A stretch of DNA of 32,727 nucleotides from Actinomyces bouchesdurhonensis (GTDB lineage Bacteria; Actinomycetota; Actinomycetes; Actinomycetales; Actinomycetaceae): contig NZ_LT635869.1 in the NCBI RefSeq assembly GCF_900128465.1, positions 313,153 through 345,879 of the forward strand, given 5' to 3'. How positions within the stretch are numbered: position 1 is the stretch's first letter; every line of letters begins with the position of its first letter. The position numbers and the translations under genes are program-made. Below the pieces are notes generated by a model that was not told where the DNA came from, searched no databases, and saw nothing but the letters and a program-made list of their open reading frames with translations. Positions 6,813 to 15,251 of the stretch are shown in pieces.

Positions 6813-8072
6813 TCAGTGAAGAATAAGATCTGCGATGCGCTGGAGATCATCCTCCCCTGCAAATTCGATGACGATTCGACCCTTCTTCCGGCCCTCCGTG
6901 ATAGATACACGTGTGTCATATGCGTCAGACAATGCGGTGACGACGCTCTCACCCAGTGGCGACAGGGTTCGCTGCTGACGGGTACGCGGACGAGGCGTGG
7001 CCTTTGCTTTTCCCAGCCGGACAAGCTCCTCGGTGGTACGCACGGAAAGTCCTTCCGCGACGATGCGCTCTGCGAGGCGTTCCATTTCTTGGGCTGTCGA
7101 AAGTGACAGTAATGCGCGGGCATGGCCCGCTGTAATGACCTGTGCAGCTACCTTCTTTTGAACGGAGGGGGGAAGCTTCAGCAGGCGCAGGGTGTTGGCG
7201 ATCTGCGGGCGCGAGCGGGCGATTCTCTTGGCGAGTTCTTCCTGAGTCGCACCGAAATCCGCCATGAGCTGTTGATATGCGCTCGCCTCCTCCAGCGGGT
7301 TGAGCTGGGCGCGGTGGAGGTTTTCCAGGAGGGCGTCTCGGAGCAGGTCTCCGTCGTCGGTCTCACGAACGATTGCCGGGATCGTTGTCTCGCCTGCAAG
7401 TTCGGAGGCGCGCAGGCGGCGCTCGCCCATGATCAGCTCGTAGCGCGCGTCGGGCTTCTCCTGGAGGAACTCCTGGAGCTTCTCGGAACGCCCCGTCGCG
7501 GGGATACTGCGAACGACGACGGGCTGGAGAACGCCGACTTCCTTGATGGAGGCCGACAGTTCTTTAAGATCATCCTCGTCGAAGACCTCGCGCGGTTGCT
7601 TCGTGTTAGGGACGATCTGGTCGATAGGAATCTCAGCGAAAGAAGCACCCGGCACCGGAAGCAGCTCGTGATCACTCGATGTTTCACGTGAAACATTAGA
7701 CGAGGAGGCGGGGTTCACCGATGCATCGGCAGCTGTATTGCCGACAGTTGCCCCTCCAAACCCGGTTCCGAGCGAGCTGGACGCCGCCTGAGTCCGCGCG
7801 CTGGAGGGACCCAGTGCGGGCATTGCGGGTCGCTTGTGTTTTGACGAGGCCGTGACCCGTTTCGGTTGAAGAAGATCCTTCGCGGAACCTCCACGACCGC
7901 GTGCTGCGGGGCCTTCAGGAAAGAAAACGTCGAGCGGGCGCGAAGGAACGGTGGGCGTCGCCTGGGGCGTCTGTTCACCTGCCTGAGGGATAAGAGCTCC
8001 AAGTCCACGGCCAAGGCCAGAGTGCTTGCGAGCGCCTTTGCGGCCCTCAGACTTCGGTGTTACATCCGCCAT
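6813..8072 (-). CDS. parB: Chromosome-partitioning protein ParB
   Basis: 419 aa from ATG 8070-8072, chosen over an upstream in-frame start (8102) because AAGGAG lies 7 nt before it. The N-terminus carries GLGRGLGALIP, the short ParA-contact motif typical of ParB. A long low-complexity linker of about 120 residues follows. The CTP-binding/ParB-N domain has EIPIDQIVPNTKQPR, GERRLRASELAG and ENLHRAQLNPLEEA. The HTH region has FGATQEELAKRIARSRPQIANT. A C-terminal dimerisation domain follows. ParB loads at parS, slides as a CTP-dependent clamp and recruits SMC and ParA. A parS site lies within the coding sequence (7680-7695), read as codons for NVSRET. Confidence 0.97.
   Translation of the reverse strand: MADVTPKSEGRKGARKHSGLGRGLGALIPQAGEQTPQATPTVPSRPLDVFFPEGPAARGRGGSAKDLLQPKRVTASSKHKRPAMPALGPSSARTQAASSSLGTGFGGATVGNTAADASVNPASSSNVSRETSSDHELLPVPGASFAEIPIDQIVPNTKQPREVFDEDDLKELSASIKEVGVLQPVVVRSIPATGRSEKLQEFLQEKPDARYELIMGERRLRASELAGETTIPAIVRETDDGDLLRDALLENLHRAQLNPLEEASAYQQLMADFGATQEELAKRIARSRPQIANTLRLLKLPPSVQKKVAAQVITAGHARALLSLSTAQEMERLAERIVAEGLSVRTTEELVRLGKAKATPRPRTRQQRTLSPLGESVVTALSDAYDTRVSITEGRKKGRIVIEFAGEDDLQRIADLILH
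7680..7695. promoter_or_regulatory. parS site 2 (inside parB)
   Basis: Exact TGTTTCACGTGAAACA within the parB coding frame, in the low-complexity linker where the extra residues cost little. Confidence 0.95.
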
Positions 8073-8102
8073 TGCATAACTCCTTCGATTGCGTGCGTTC
8101 AT

Positions 8103-8118
8103 TGTTTCACGTGAAACA
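8103..8118. promoter_or_regulatory. parS site 3 (upstream of parB)
   Basis: Exact TGTTTCACGTGAAACA 31 bp upstream of the parB start codon, flanked by AT/AT so that the palindrome is extended. ParB binding here could also repress parB (inference). Confidence 0.95.
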
Positions 8119-8224
8119 ATGTCATGTGCCCAGCTGTTGAGCGTGTTTCATCACTATATTGCACAAATGATCACATGTTCTAAAGTCAACGTTCTAACCC
8201 GCGTAAGCCGACTGTTCAGTTGAT

Positions 8225-8240
8225 TGTTTCACGTGAAACA
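8225..8240. promoter_or_regulatory. parS site 4 (after parA)
   Basis: Exact parS core inside a longer palindrome, GAT-core-ATC. It lies 6 bp beyond the parA stop codon. Confidence 0.95.
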
Positions 8241-8246
8241 ATCACC

Positions 8247-9125
8247 TCACTCTCCCGCGGACAGCCGTTGGCACAGTTCGAGGGCCGCCTTACGATAGGC
8301 GATCGCACCGACATTACGAGGATCATATGTGATGACTGTTTGAGCGTAGCTCGGTGCTTCAGAAATACGCACCGATCGGGGAATCACCGTGGTAAAGGTC
8401 TGTTCAGGGAAATGCGAACGGACCTCACCCTCGACTTCCTCAGACAGTCGAGTCCGTTTGTCCGCCATCGTCAACAACATACCGGATACACGCAGGCCGG
8501 GATTCAAGTCCACCCCGATACGTTCAACTGTGTTCCATAGCTGACTAAGGCCTTCAAGCGCGTAGTACTCGGCCTGGATCGGAATCATAACCTCGTCAGC
8601 GGCCACCATGACGTTGAGGGTAACCAGGCCGAGGGACGGTGGGCAATCGATAAGGACAATATCAATGTTGTCGTGAGTCTCAACGTACACGCGCAGAGCA
8701 TCACGGAGACGATATTCGCGACGTGGGACCGCAACGAGTTCGATCTCAGCACCCGACAGGTCAATTGTCGCGGGACACACGAGAACTCCGTCAATGTCGG
8801 GGCAGGACTGCACGACATCGCCAAGGTCGGCTCCCCCGATGATAACGTCGTACGTTGAGGGTGTTCCGACAGGATGCTCGACTCCTAATGCGCTCGACGC
8901 ATTGCCCTGCGCATCGGCATCGATGACAAGGACAGATAGACCCCCGAGGGCCAAGCCGACTGCGATGTTCACCGTCGACGTTGTCTTTCCGACACCGCCC
9001 TTCTGGTTCGCGACGGCGATGATGCGCGTAAAAGCGGGCTTGGGAAAGTTAGCGCGCTCAAGCATGGCCAAGTCGCGCAAGTTCCGTTCGATCTGAGTGG
9101 ACAGAGGGGTGTTGTTTGTATCCAC
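8247..9125 (-). CDS. parA: Chromosome-partitioning ATPase ParA (Soj)
   Basis: 292 aa, GTG start at 9123-9125 behind GGAAGG. The deviant Walker A is NQKGGVGKTTS with K42 and K47, followed by VLVIDADAQGNAS (A' motif) and DIVLIDCPPSLG (Walker B). A ~35-residue N-terminal extension precedes the ATPase fold, as in actinobacterial chromosomal ParA. It forms ATP-dependent DNA-bound dimers that move ParB–parS complexes. parB follows after a 174-bp gap carrying two parS sites. The gap is long enough that parB may have its own promoter. Confidence 0.97.
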   Translation of the reverse strand: MDTNNTPLSTQIERNLRDLAMLERANFPKPAFTRIIAVANQKGGVGKTTSTVNIAVGLALGGLSVLVIDADAQGNASSALGVEHPVGTPSTYDVIIGGADLGDVVQSCPDIDGVLVCPATIDLSGAEIELVAVPRREYRLRDALRVYVETHDNIDIVLIDCPPSLGLVTLNVMVAADEVMIPIQAEYYALEGLSQLWNTVERIGVDLNPGLRVSGMLLTMADKRTRLSEEVEGEVRSHFPEQTFTTVIPRSVRISEAPSYAQTVITYDPRNVGAIAYRKAALELCQRLSAGE

Positions 9126-9390
9126 GTGACACCTTCCTAGCTACTGCCTCTAGTCTACGGGGCACCGGGAACACTTCTGGCATCGAAAGTCCGTGATGCA
9201 TGAATAGACACATGATTGGCACCGTTTGACGATGAACGACCGTTGAGTCGTTCTGCAGAATCGATTCTCCTGGCCAATACGGCGACCGAGAATAGTGACG
9301 GAATGACACGATGCCTCCAGGAAAACACAACGAATGTGTTCACATCACCTTCTAGAGATTTCATGAAATACTTCCCTCCGCGCATGATAA
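9126..9390. other. parA upstream region
   Basis: About 265 bp between parA and the rsmG terminator. It carries the parA ribosome binding site and a TAGACT hexamer on the minus strand (near 9150) that may be a -10, without a convincing -35. Short open frames here have no support. Confidence 0.4.
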
Positions 9391-9422
9391 AAGGGGTACC
9401 ACACTTAAGTGTGGTACCCCTT
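9391..9422 (-). terminator. Terminator of the rpmH–rsmG operon (perfect 32-bp palindrome)
   Basis: A 32-bp perfect palindrome with 16-bp arms starting AAGGGGTACCACACTT. On the minus strand it lies 17 bp after the rsmG stop and is followed by TTTTAT, so it fits an intrinsic terminator. The lack of any unpaired centre is unusual, since a hairpin must open 3-4 central bases. Confidence 0.8.
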
Positions 9423-9439
9423 ACTAAAGAGCGTTGACT

Positions 9440-10123
9440 CTACCGTACGCGCGTACAGACCACGACGTAGGTCGACTCGTCCTCCATGATGGAGGGCACT
9501 TCGTGAATCTCGGCGCGCAGGTGATGGCGCCGAAGCTCCGCCGATGCTTCCTCAACTTCAATAGGCGCGCGACGACCTTTCAGAGCAACGAGTGATCCGC
9601 CTGGTGCGATGAGCTTAGAGGTCATTCGTACAAGCTTGCTCATGTTAGCCACAGCCCGAGCGGTGACTGCGTCGGCTTTGCCTTTACCACGGAGTTCCTC
9701 GGCGCGTGCCTGGTGAATGGTCACGTTATCCAGGCCCAGGTTATCGACGACGTCCTCGAGCCACTCGACGCGTCGCGCCATGGGCTCGGCCAGGTGTACG
9801 TGCAGGTCGGGACGGCATGCAGCGATTACGATGCCAGGCAATCCCGAGCCAGAACCGACGTCGAGGACCTCTCGCCCTTCACGACGAGGCATGAAGTCGA
9901 GGACGGCTGCGGAATTGACGATGTGACGCGACCAAATGCGTTCCATGTCGCGGGGGCCGAGTAGACCGCGCAATTCGCCCTCATCCTCAAGCATGCGCGC
10001 GTATTCAGCGACATCGGAAAAAGCGGGACCGAAAAAGTCGCGGACCGCCTGAGTTGGTTCTTCTGGGACGAAGGGGTCGCCAACCTGGCGACCCCTCCCC
10101 TTCCCGTTCGGGCTCTCACTCAC
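9440..10123 (-). CDS. rsmG: 16S rRNA (guanine-N7) methyltransferase RsmG (GidB)
   Basis: 227 aa, GTG start at 10121-10123, overlapping the jag stop by 8 bp (GTGAGTGA), so translation is probably coupled. Family landmarks: RIWSRHIVNSAAVLDFMP, the SAM-binding loop VLDVGSGSGLPGIVIA, HLAEPMARRVEWLEDVV, and DAVTARAVANMSKL. RsmG methylates G527 (E. coli numbering) of 16S rRNA in the 530 loop; loss of this methylation is a known route to low-level streptomycin resistance. It is the last gene of the minus-strand block. Confidence 0.96.
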   Translation of the reverse strand: MSESPNGKGRGRQVGDPFVPEEPTQAVRDFFGPAFSDVAEYARMLEDEGELRGLLGPRDMERIWSRHIVNSAAVLDFMPRREGREVLDVGSGSGLPGIVIAACRPDLHVHLAEPMARRVEWLEDVVDNLGLDNVTIHQARAEELRGKGKADAVTARAVANMSKLVRMTSKLIAPGGSLVALKGRRAPIEVEEASAELRRHHLRAEIHEVPSIMEDESTYVVVCTRVR

Positions 10124-10619
10124 CGTCGGATTCCTCGGGAAGGATAACGACGCAGCGGTGTGGCTCGGTTCCCTCCGACTCGGAGGTCAGACCTTCGACG
10201 GCGACTACGTCGTGACACACCTTGCGCTCGAAGGGGTTCATGGCATCGAGCTTGACGGGCTGCCCGGAGGCGCGCACGCGGGCGATGGCCTCGCGAGTGA
10301 TGTCTTGCAGTTCTTCCTTTCGTTCGGCGCGGAAGCCGGCGATGTCAAGCATGAGGCGCGAGCGCTCGCCGGTCTCGGTCTGAACGGCCAGGCGGGTGAG
10401 CTCCTGGAGGGCGTCCAGGACTTCGCCGTCCTCGCCGACGAGGCGGTCCAGGGCCTCGGCGTCGTCGGCGACGATTTCGACCGAGGCGCGACCGTTCTCG
10501 ACGTCGATCTCGATGTCGCCGTCGAGATCGGCAATGTCGAGCAGTTCTTCCAGGTAGTCGGCGGCGAGCTCGCCTTCTTCTTCGAGGCGTGTGAGCTTGC
10601 CTGCGTTGTCGTCACTCAT
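10116..10619 (-). CDS. jag: KH/R3H RNA-binding protein Jag (KhpB)
   Basis: 167 aa, ATG at 10617-10619. The middle reads as a type II KH domain (IVADDAEALDRLVGEDGEVLDALQ), followed by the R3H domain (AMNPFERKVCHDVVAVEGL). The N-terminal ~45 residues are acidic; the longer Jag-N domain of Firmicutes is absent, as is usual in actinobacteria. KhpB binds many transcripts and in Gram-positives influences cell elongation and division. It lies downstream of yidC, the standard order, and overlaps rsmG by 8 bp. Confidence 0.94.
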   Translation of the reverse strand: MSDDNAGKLTRLEEEGELAADYLEELLDIADLDGDIEIDVENGRASVEIVADDAEALDRLVGEDGEVLDALQELTRLAVQTETGERSRLMLDIAGFRAERKEELQDITREAIARVRASGQPVKLDAMNPFERKVCHDVVAVEGLTSESEGTEPHRCVVILPEESDGE

Positions 10620-10702
10620 GACGTGTCCTCCGTGGTGGGGATTGGGGTCTTGTTGGGGTCCAGGGTACCCGCTTGGGTCACTGGACCGGGAATCTGTCGC
10701 CG

Positions 10703-12040
10703 TCAGCGCTTTTTACTGGAGCGGCGGCGGGCCTTGCGGCGTTCAACGCGGCGGCGCTCAATCTCCTCGGCGCTCAGCGCGCCGTTTGCGCCGTCCTGGT
10801 TGCCGTTTGTTTTCTGGGACGAGGCCTTGGTGGCTTGACGCTCGTTTGCGCGGCGTTCGCGCTGCTTCTTTTGCAGCTCGGAGCGCTGGGCGGATGCTTC
10901 CTGTTTTGCGACGCGCTGTTCGACGGCGTGAGTTAGGCTTCGCATCCACTGCTCGTCGGGCAGGGTGGTCCACTTCTGGCTGGCGAGGTTGCGGTAGACG
11001 GTGATGATTTCGCCGGGGGTCATGGAGGCGGGGAAGTCGGAGGCGACGCGCTGCTTCTTGGCCTTAGCGCGAACCTCGGCGAGGGTACGTTCGTTGAGTT
11101 CGCTGACGCGAGGATCGGTGCCGGGGGTACCCAGGGCAGCGCGCTCACGGTCGTAGTTCTGGAAGAAGGGTTTGGCCCATTCCTGGTAGGCGGACTCGCG
11201 CGAGGACAGCAGCTCGGCGTAGGCCGGTGAGCCGGGGGTGGGCATGACCTTGATGGTCCAGAGGGACTGGCCGAGAGCCCAGAAGGACGCGGTCACGGTG
11301 TAGATGACGACGCCCATCTGGAAGAACGCGCCGGAGAAGATGAACATCAGCGGCATCACGTACATCATGGAGCGCTGCGACTGGGCCATTGGGTTGTCGC
11401 CCATGTCGGGCATGTTGCGCGAGAAGGACAGGCGCATGGAGAAGAACTGCAGGGCGACCATGAGGACGATCGCGGCAACGAAGACGGTGACAACGCCGGG
11501 CTGGTCGAAAGAATCGCGCAGCGTGTGTGAGAGGCGGACGCCGAAGACGGTGGAGTTGACGATTTCTTCGGATACGGAGGCGGTCAGGGGGCCGAGGTGG
11601 TCGGTGGGCTCGCCGCGGTAGATGTAGGTGCCGACGGAGATGGAGGAGACTGCGATGATGGCGCGATACATGCCGAAGAGGACGGGCATCTGCACGAGCA
11701 TCGGCAGGCAGGAGGCGAAGGGCGAAACCTTGTGCTTGCGTTGGAGGGCCTGGGTCTCTTCCATCATCTTCTGACGGCTGACCTGGTCCTTCTTGCCCTT
11801 GTACTTCTCCTGGATCTTGCGCATTTCGGGCTGGATGGCCTGCATGGCGCGCGAGGAGCGGATCTGCTTGAGGAACAGCGGGATGATGGCGATGCGCACC
11901 AGGATGGTGAGCAGCACGATGGACAGGACCCACGCCATGCCGGAGCCGGAGGACATTCCGAGCAGCACGAGGAGGTCGTGGATCCAGACCCACACGTAGG
12001 AGATCGCCCACGCGAAGGGGTGGAGGATTGCGTCGAACAT
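10703..12040 (-). CDS. yidC: Membrane protein insertase YidC/Oxa1
   Basis: 445 aa, ATG 12038-12040. Five membrane segments are visible: WAISYVWVWIHDLLVLL, WVLSIVLLTILVRIAIIPLF (carrying the conserved groove arginine), PMLVQMPVLFGMYRAI, VTVFVAAIVLMVALQFF and the paired C-terminal segments around MMYVMPLMFIF. A cytosolic coiled hairpin (IRSSRAMQAIQPEMRKIQEK) lies after the second. The large P1 periplasmic domain of Gram-negative YidC is absent. The last ~160 residues are a long hydrophilic, strongly basic tail ending RRRSSKKR, probably for ribosome contact. It inserts membrane proteins alone or with SecYEG. There are 72 bp from yidD and 83 bp to jag. Confidence 0.96.
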   Translation of the reverse strand: MFDAILHPFAWAISYVWVWIHDLLVLLGMSSGSGMAWVLSIVLLTILVRIAIIPLFLKQIRSSRAMQAIQPEMRKIQEKYKGKKDQVSRQKMMEETQALQRKHKVSPFASCLPMLVQMPVLFGMYRAIIAVSSISVGTYIYRGEPTDHLGPLTASVSEEIVNSTVFGVRLSHTLRDSFDQPGVVTVFVAAIVLMVALQFFSMRLSFSRNMPDMGDNPMAQSQRSMMYVMPLMFIFSGAFFQMGVVIYTVTASFWALGQSLWTIKVMPTPGSPAYAELLSSRESAYQEWAKPFFQNYDRERAALGTPGTDPRVSELNERTLAEVRAKAKKQRVASDFPASMTPGEIITVYRNLASQKWTTLPDEQWMRSLTHAVEQRVAKQEASAQRSELQKKQRERRANERQATKASSQKTNGNQDGANGALSAEEIERRRVERRKARRRSSKKR

Positions 12041-12112
12041 AGTTTTCGCTTTCGCCGTGGCGCGGGTGCGCCGCTGTTTCGTTGTTCCTTATATTCCCGA
12101 GGCCGTGGCCGG

Positions 12113-12478
12113 TTACTCGGTCAAGTCGTGTTCCGGGTCCAGTCCCATGGGGGCGGGGCGTTCCCAGTTGTCGTGTCCAGCCCAATCCTCGGGTGGGATC
12201 CAGGGGTCGGGTTTCCAGCGCCCACGCTCGGGCACGTGGTCCACTCCCCCGTGGCTCCAGGGGTTGCATCGCAGGAGCCGCCAGGCCGCGAGGATTAGTC
12301 CCTTGATGGGGCCGTGGATGCTGATGGCTTGGAGTGCGTAGGTGGAGCAGCTGGGCGCGTAGCGGCACCTGGGACCCAGCGCCGGGGAGATGTAGCGCTG
12401 GTATGCGACGATGGGGGCGGATAGGAGTGCACGTAGCACGCGACTCGCGATGTTCAACGTGCGTCCCATTTTCGCCAT
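12113..12478 (-). CDS. yidD: Membrane protein insertion efficiency factor YidD
   Basis: 121 aa from ATG 12476-12478; a second ATG three codons in (12467-12469) is possible. The conserved core is [20 protein letters not shown] with its cysteines, then [19 protein letters not shown]. The start overlaps the end of rnpA by 25 bp, suggesting translational coupling. YidD is a small membrane-associated helper of YidC. The C-terminal ~40 residues past the core are poorly conserved in the family. Confidence 0.94.
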   Translation of the reverse strand: MAKMGRTLNIASRVLRALLSAPIVAYQRYISPALGPRCRYAPSCSTYALQAISIHGPIKGLILAAWRLLRCNPWSHGGVDHVPERGRWKPDPWIPPEDWAGHDNWERPAPMGLDPEHDLTE

Positions 12479-12807
12479 GCTCGTTCCATGACGCGATCAA
12501 GGTGGTCTGCTAGTTCTTTGGAGGGGATGTCGAGCGCCTTGCGTGAGGCTCGGATGACGATCCTGGTTCCGGATGGCAGATCCGCGATTCTCTCGCGCAT
12601 GAGGTGTCGCAGCTGCCGCTTGACGCGGTTGCGTCCGTTGGCGCGCTTGATTTCCCGCTTGGGTACGACGAAACCGACGAGGCGGCTGTTGCGTTCCTCG
12701 TCGGCTCGGACGTGGACGACGACCAGCGGATCTCCTGCGCGCGCTCCGTGACGGATCGCGGCGGTGAAGTCCGCTGGGTCAACCATGCGGTGCGCGCGTG
12801 GCAGCAC
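12454..12807 (-). CDS. rnpA: Ribonuclease P protein component
   Basis: 117 aa with GTG at 12805-12807, chosen because MLPRAHRM is the usual RnpA N-terminus; an ATG at 12784-12786 is the alternative. The diagnostic basic motif [17 protein letters not shown] is present, preceded by [10 protein letters not shown]. RnpA binds the RNase P RNA and helps it cleave the 5' leader from pre-tRNAs. It begins 9 bp after the rpmH stop and overlaps yidD at its 3' end. Confidence 0.95.
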   Translation of the reverse strand: MLPRAHRMVDPADFTAAIRHGARAGDPLVVVHVRADEERNSRLVGFVVPKREIKRANGRNRVKRQLRHLMRERIADLPSGTRIVIRASRKALDIPSKELADHLDRVMERAWRKWDAR

Positions 12808-12816
12808 CGGTGTGTC

Positions 12817-12957
12817 TCAGGCGGACAGCTTGGCGCGGCCCTTGCGACGGCGGGCTGCCAGAATGGCGCGGCCGGCGCGGGTAGACATGCGCAGACGGAA
12901 GCCGTGCGTCTTGGAGCGACGACGGTTGTTGGGCTGGAAGGTCCGCTTGGTGGTCAC
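12817..12957 (-). CDS. rpmH: 50S ribosomal protein L34
   Basis: 46 aa, GTG at 12955-12957 with GAGGAG (plus-strand CTCCTC, 12965-12970) upstream. The product begins [20 protein letters not shown] and ends KGRAKLSA, the universal L34 pattern. It is the first gene of the minus-strand block and the classical left neighbour of dnaA. A good promoter lies 112-140 bp upstream. Confidence 0.97.
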   Translation of the reverse strand: MTTKRTFQPNNRRRSKTHGFRLRMSTRAGRAILAARRRKGRAKLSA

Positions 12958-13068
12958 GGCAATTCTCCTCGGCGGGGAGTGGTTTCCCACTCGTTTTCGG
13001 TTGGGCTATCGGCCCACCTGGGCGCGGTAGCGGGGACACGCGCCCGAAATGGGCGCAAACAAGTTCCA

Positions 13069-13097
13069 AGACTAAGCGGATGGGCGCTGCTAGTCAA
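13069..13097 (-). promoter_or_regulatory. Promoter of the rpmH-led operon
   Basis: On the minus strand, -35 TTGACT (13092-13097) and -10 TAGTCT (13069-13074) are separated by exactly 17 bp, close to the sigma-70/HrdB-type consensus. The start site would fall near 13062, leaving a leader of about 105 nt before rpmH. Confidence 0.7.
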
Positions 13098-13127
13098 CGC
13101 GGAGGGTTACTCACCGCGTCACACACA

Positions 13128-13282
13128 GTATCCACAGCTGTGCAAATCGCTGTTGAAGAATGTCGTCCACCGTTGTGGACGACGACGGTTATCCACAGGC
13201 TGTGTGTCATTTTGCTTTCCGCGGCCTGCCGCCGACCCACACTTGTAACTACAAATGTGTGATTCTGTGATAGTTCTCCACA
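13128..13282. promoter_or_regulatory. DnaA-box cluster upstream of dnaA
   Basis: Boxes seen: GTATCCACA (13128-13136), TGTGGACGA (13174-13182, reverse of TCGTCCACA), a perfect TTATCCACA (13189-13197) and TTCTCCACA (13274-13282). This cluster lies in the rpmH–dnaA gap (12958-13402), which holds no further gene. It may autoregulate dnaA and may form one half of a bipartite origin. Confidence 0.8.
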
Positions 13283-13320
13283 GGTTCATCCCCAGTCTGT
13301 GCATAAGCATGTGTGCGGGC

Positions 13321-13361
13321 TACACTGCTGGGATGTACGAGCGTCACGTACATCACCAGCA
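13321..13361 (+). promoter_or_regulatory. dnaA promoter -10 and leader hairpin
   Basis: TACACT (13321-13326) is a plausible -10; no good -35 is visible. Directly after it, TGCTGG-G-ATGTACG (13326-13339) pairs with CGTACAT-CA-CCAGCA (13347-13361) around a 7-nt loop. That is 13 paired bases with one small asymmetric bulge. It ends 31 bp before the GGAGG of dnaA. It could act as a 5' RNA structure or as an operator. Confidence 0.5.
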
Positions 13362-13402
13362 TGTCATGACCGAACTCACCGTTATATTGTCCGGAGGTTA
13401 CC

Positions 13403-14842
13403 GTGGAGTCGGATTCCCTCACACGTGCGTGGGCTGCCGCCCTCGAAGCAGTCCCCACAGACGAGCTGGGTCCCGTCGCCACATCGATGCTGCGCTCGGC
13501 GCGCCCCCTCGGCGACATTGAGGGAACGATTCTCCTGGCCGTTCCCAACGGCTTCACGAAGCAGTGGATCGAAGATAAGGCTCAGTCCAAACTCACCGCT
13601 GCGCTCTCAGTTAACCTGGGGCGCACCGTGAGGATTGCCATCACGGTCGACCCCTCCCTCGAACTCGTCACCGCACAAGAGGAACAAGAAGAGCCGACCG
13701 CTCCCACAGCCGCCGCGCACGCCCCGGCCTCGTCCCCAAAGAAAAAAGAGGCCAGCTCACCCGCCCCCGTGGCGTCCACAGTGGACGTGGGACCCACGCA
13801 CTTGAACCCGAAGTTTACCTTCGACACATTCGTTATCGGCCCCTCGAACCGTTTCGCGCACGCCGCTGCACTAGCGGCATCGGAAAGCCCGGGAACGGCG
13901 TTCAATCCCCTCTTTATCTACGGGGACTCCGGACTTGGCAAGACCCACCTTCTCCAGGCAATCGGACATAACGCACTGTCGATGATGCCTCACCTGAAGG
14001 TCCGCTACGTCAACTCTGAGGAGTTCACCAACGAGTTCATCAACGCGATTCGCCTGAACAAGACAGATAATTCGCAGGTCGAAGCCTTCCACCGCCGCTA
14101 CCGCGAACTCGACATACTCCTCATCGATGACATCCAATTCATCGGCAACAAGGAACAGACGGTTGAAGGTTTCTTCCACACCTTCAACGCGCTGCACAGC
14201 GCCAACAAGCAGATCGTTTTAACCTCAGACCTGCCTCCCGCCCAGCTCACAGGTTTCGAGGACCGCATGCGTTCACGCTTCTCCTCCGGCCTGCTCGTGG
14301 ACGTTCAGCCGCCGGATCTGGAAACCCGCATCGCAATCCTGCACAAGAAAGCTGACGCCGAGGGCCTCGAAGTAACCCCCGAGGTCTTCGAGTACGTCGC
14401 CTCACGCATTTCCTCCAACATCCGTGAGCTGGAGGGCGCGCTCGTACGCATCGGTGCATGGGCCTCCCTCTATAAGGAACGTATCGACTTAAATCTCGCG
14501 CAGATGATGCTCAAGGACTTCGTATCTAACCCCGACGACAACGAGATCACCGTCAGCCTCATCATGAGCCAATGTGCCGTCTACTTCGGCGTGACCATCG
14601 AACAGATGGGTTCCTCCGAGCGTAGCCACAACGTGGTCGAAGCACGCCAGATCGCTATGTACCTGTGTCGCGAACTCACCGACCTGTCACTACCCAAGAT
14701 TGGTCAGGCCTTCGGACGTGACCACACGACGGTCATGCACGCGAACAAGAAGATCTCCAAGCTCATGAAAGAAAAACGCGAGACCTTCAACCACGTGTCG
14801 GAGCTTACAAACCGTATCAAACAGAAGGCGCGAGAGTCATAA
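13403..14842 (+). CDS. dnaA: Chromosomal replication initiator DnaA
   Basis: 479 aa, GTG start at 13403 behind GGAGG (13393-13397). Domain I (residues ~1-90) leads into a Pro/Ala/Glu-rich domain II linker of about 40 residues. Domain III is the AAA+ core with Walker A GDSGLGKT (174-181), Walker B ILLIDDIQFI and the RMRSRFSSGL region. Domain IV carries the DNA-binding signature LPKIGQAFGRDHTTVMHA near the C-terminus. DnaA-ATP binds the boxes on either side of the gene and melts the AT-rich DNA downstream. Length and order are normal for actinobacteria. Confidence 0.98.
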   Translation: MESDSLTRAWAAALEAVPTDELGPVATSMLRSARPLGDIEGTILLAVPNGFTKQWIEDKAQSKLTAALSVNLGRTVRIAITVDPSLELVTAQEEQEEPTAPTAAAHAPASSPKKKEASSPAPVASTVDVGPTHLNPKFTFDTFVIGPSNRFAHAAALAASESPGTAFNPLFIYGDSGLGKTHLLQAIGHNALSMMPHLKVRYVNSEEFTNEFINAIRLNKTDNSQVEAFHRRYRELDILLIDDIQFIGNKEQTVEGFFHTFNALHSANKQIVLTSDLPPAQLTGFEDRMRSRFSSGLLVDVQPPDLETRIAILHKKADAEGLEVTPEVFEYVASRISSNIRELEGALVRIGAWASLYKERIDLNLAQMMLKDFVSNPDDNEITVSLIMSQCAVYFGVTIEQMGSSERSHNVVEARQIAMYLCRELTDLSLPKIGQAFGRDHTTVMHANKKISKLMKEKRETFNHVSELTNRIKQKARES

Positions 14843-15251
14843 AATACGCGTGATCACAGGCAAAAGTTGACGCCTGCGCGGGATCCACAGGAACTGTGCA
14901 CAACACGTGTACGACGCGTCCATCGCTGTGGAGAAAACGAGGCCATCTGTGGATGTTGAAAACTTGTCCTTCGATTCGTCCACATGTCCACGTGGGCGAT
15001 CCACAGTTTCATCCCAGAATTACAGCACAGTAATTTCCTTGATATAGCAACGAAAAATCAAGTTATTCACAGAATTCACAGCCCTTATGATGGAGGGAGG
15101 AACGGATAACAAAATTTTTTTCACAAACCTCCGCACAACAACGCCGCGTTAGCGCCACGGCGAAGGCGAGTTCTGCGCCTAAGTCGTGCCCCACATGGGC
15201 ACACTTGTGGGTAAAGTAGTGTTCGTTCCGTTATGTGTTTTGGAGGCAGCA
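14843..15251. other. oriC: Origin of replication (oriC) between dnaA and dnaN
   Basis: 409 bp without a gene. DnaA-box-like sites: GGATCCACA (14881-14889), TGTGGAGAA (14927-14935), TGTGGATGT (14948-14956), TCGTCCACA (14976-14984), CGATCCACA (14997-15005) and TTATTCACA (15063-15071). An AT-rich stretch (about 15008-15070) and a second one with a T run at 15108-15123 are candidate unwinding elements. The combination of mixed-orientation boxes plus AT-rich DNA next to dnaA identifies oriC. The exact boundaries are inferred. Confidence 0.85.
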
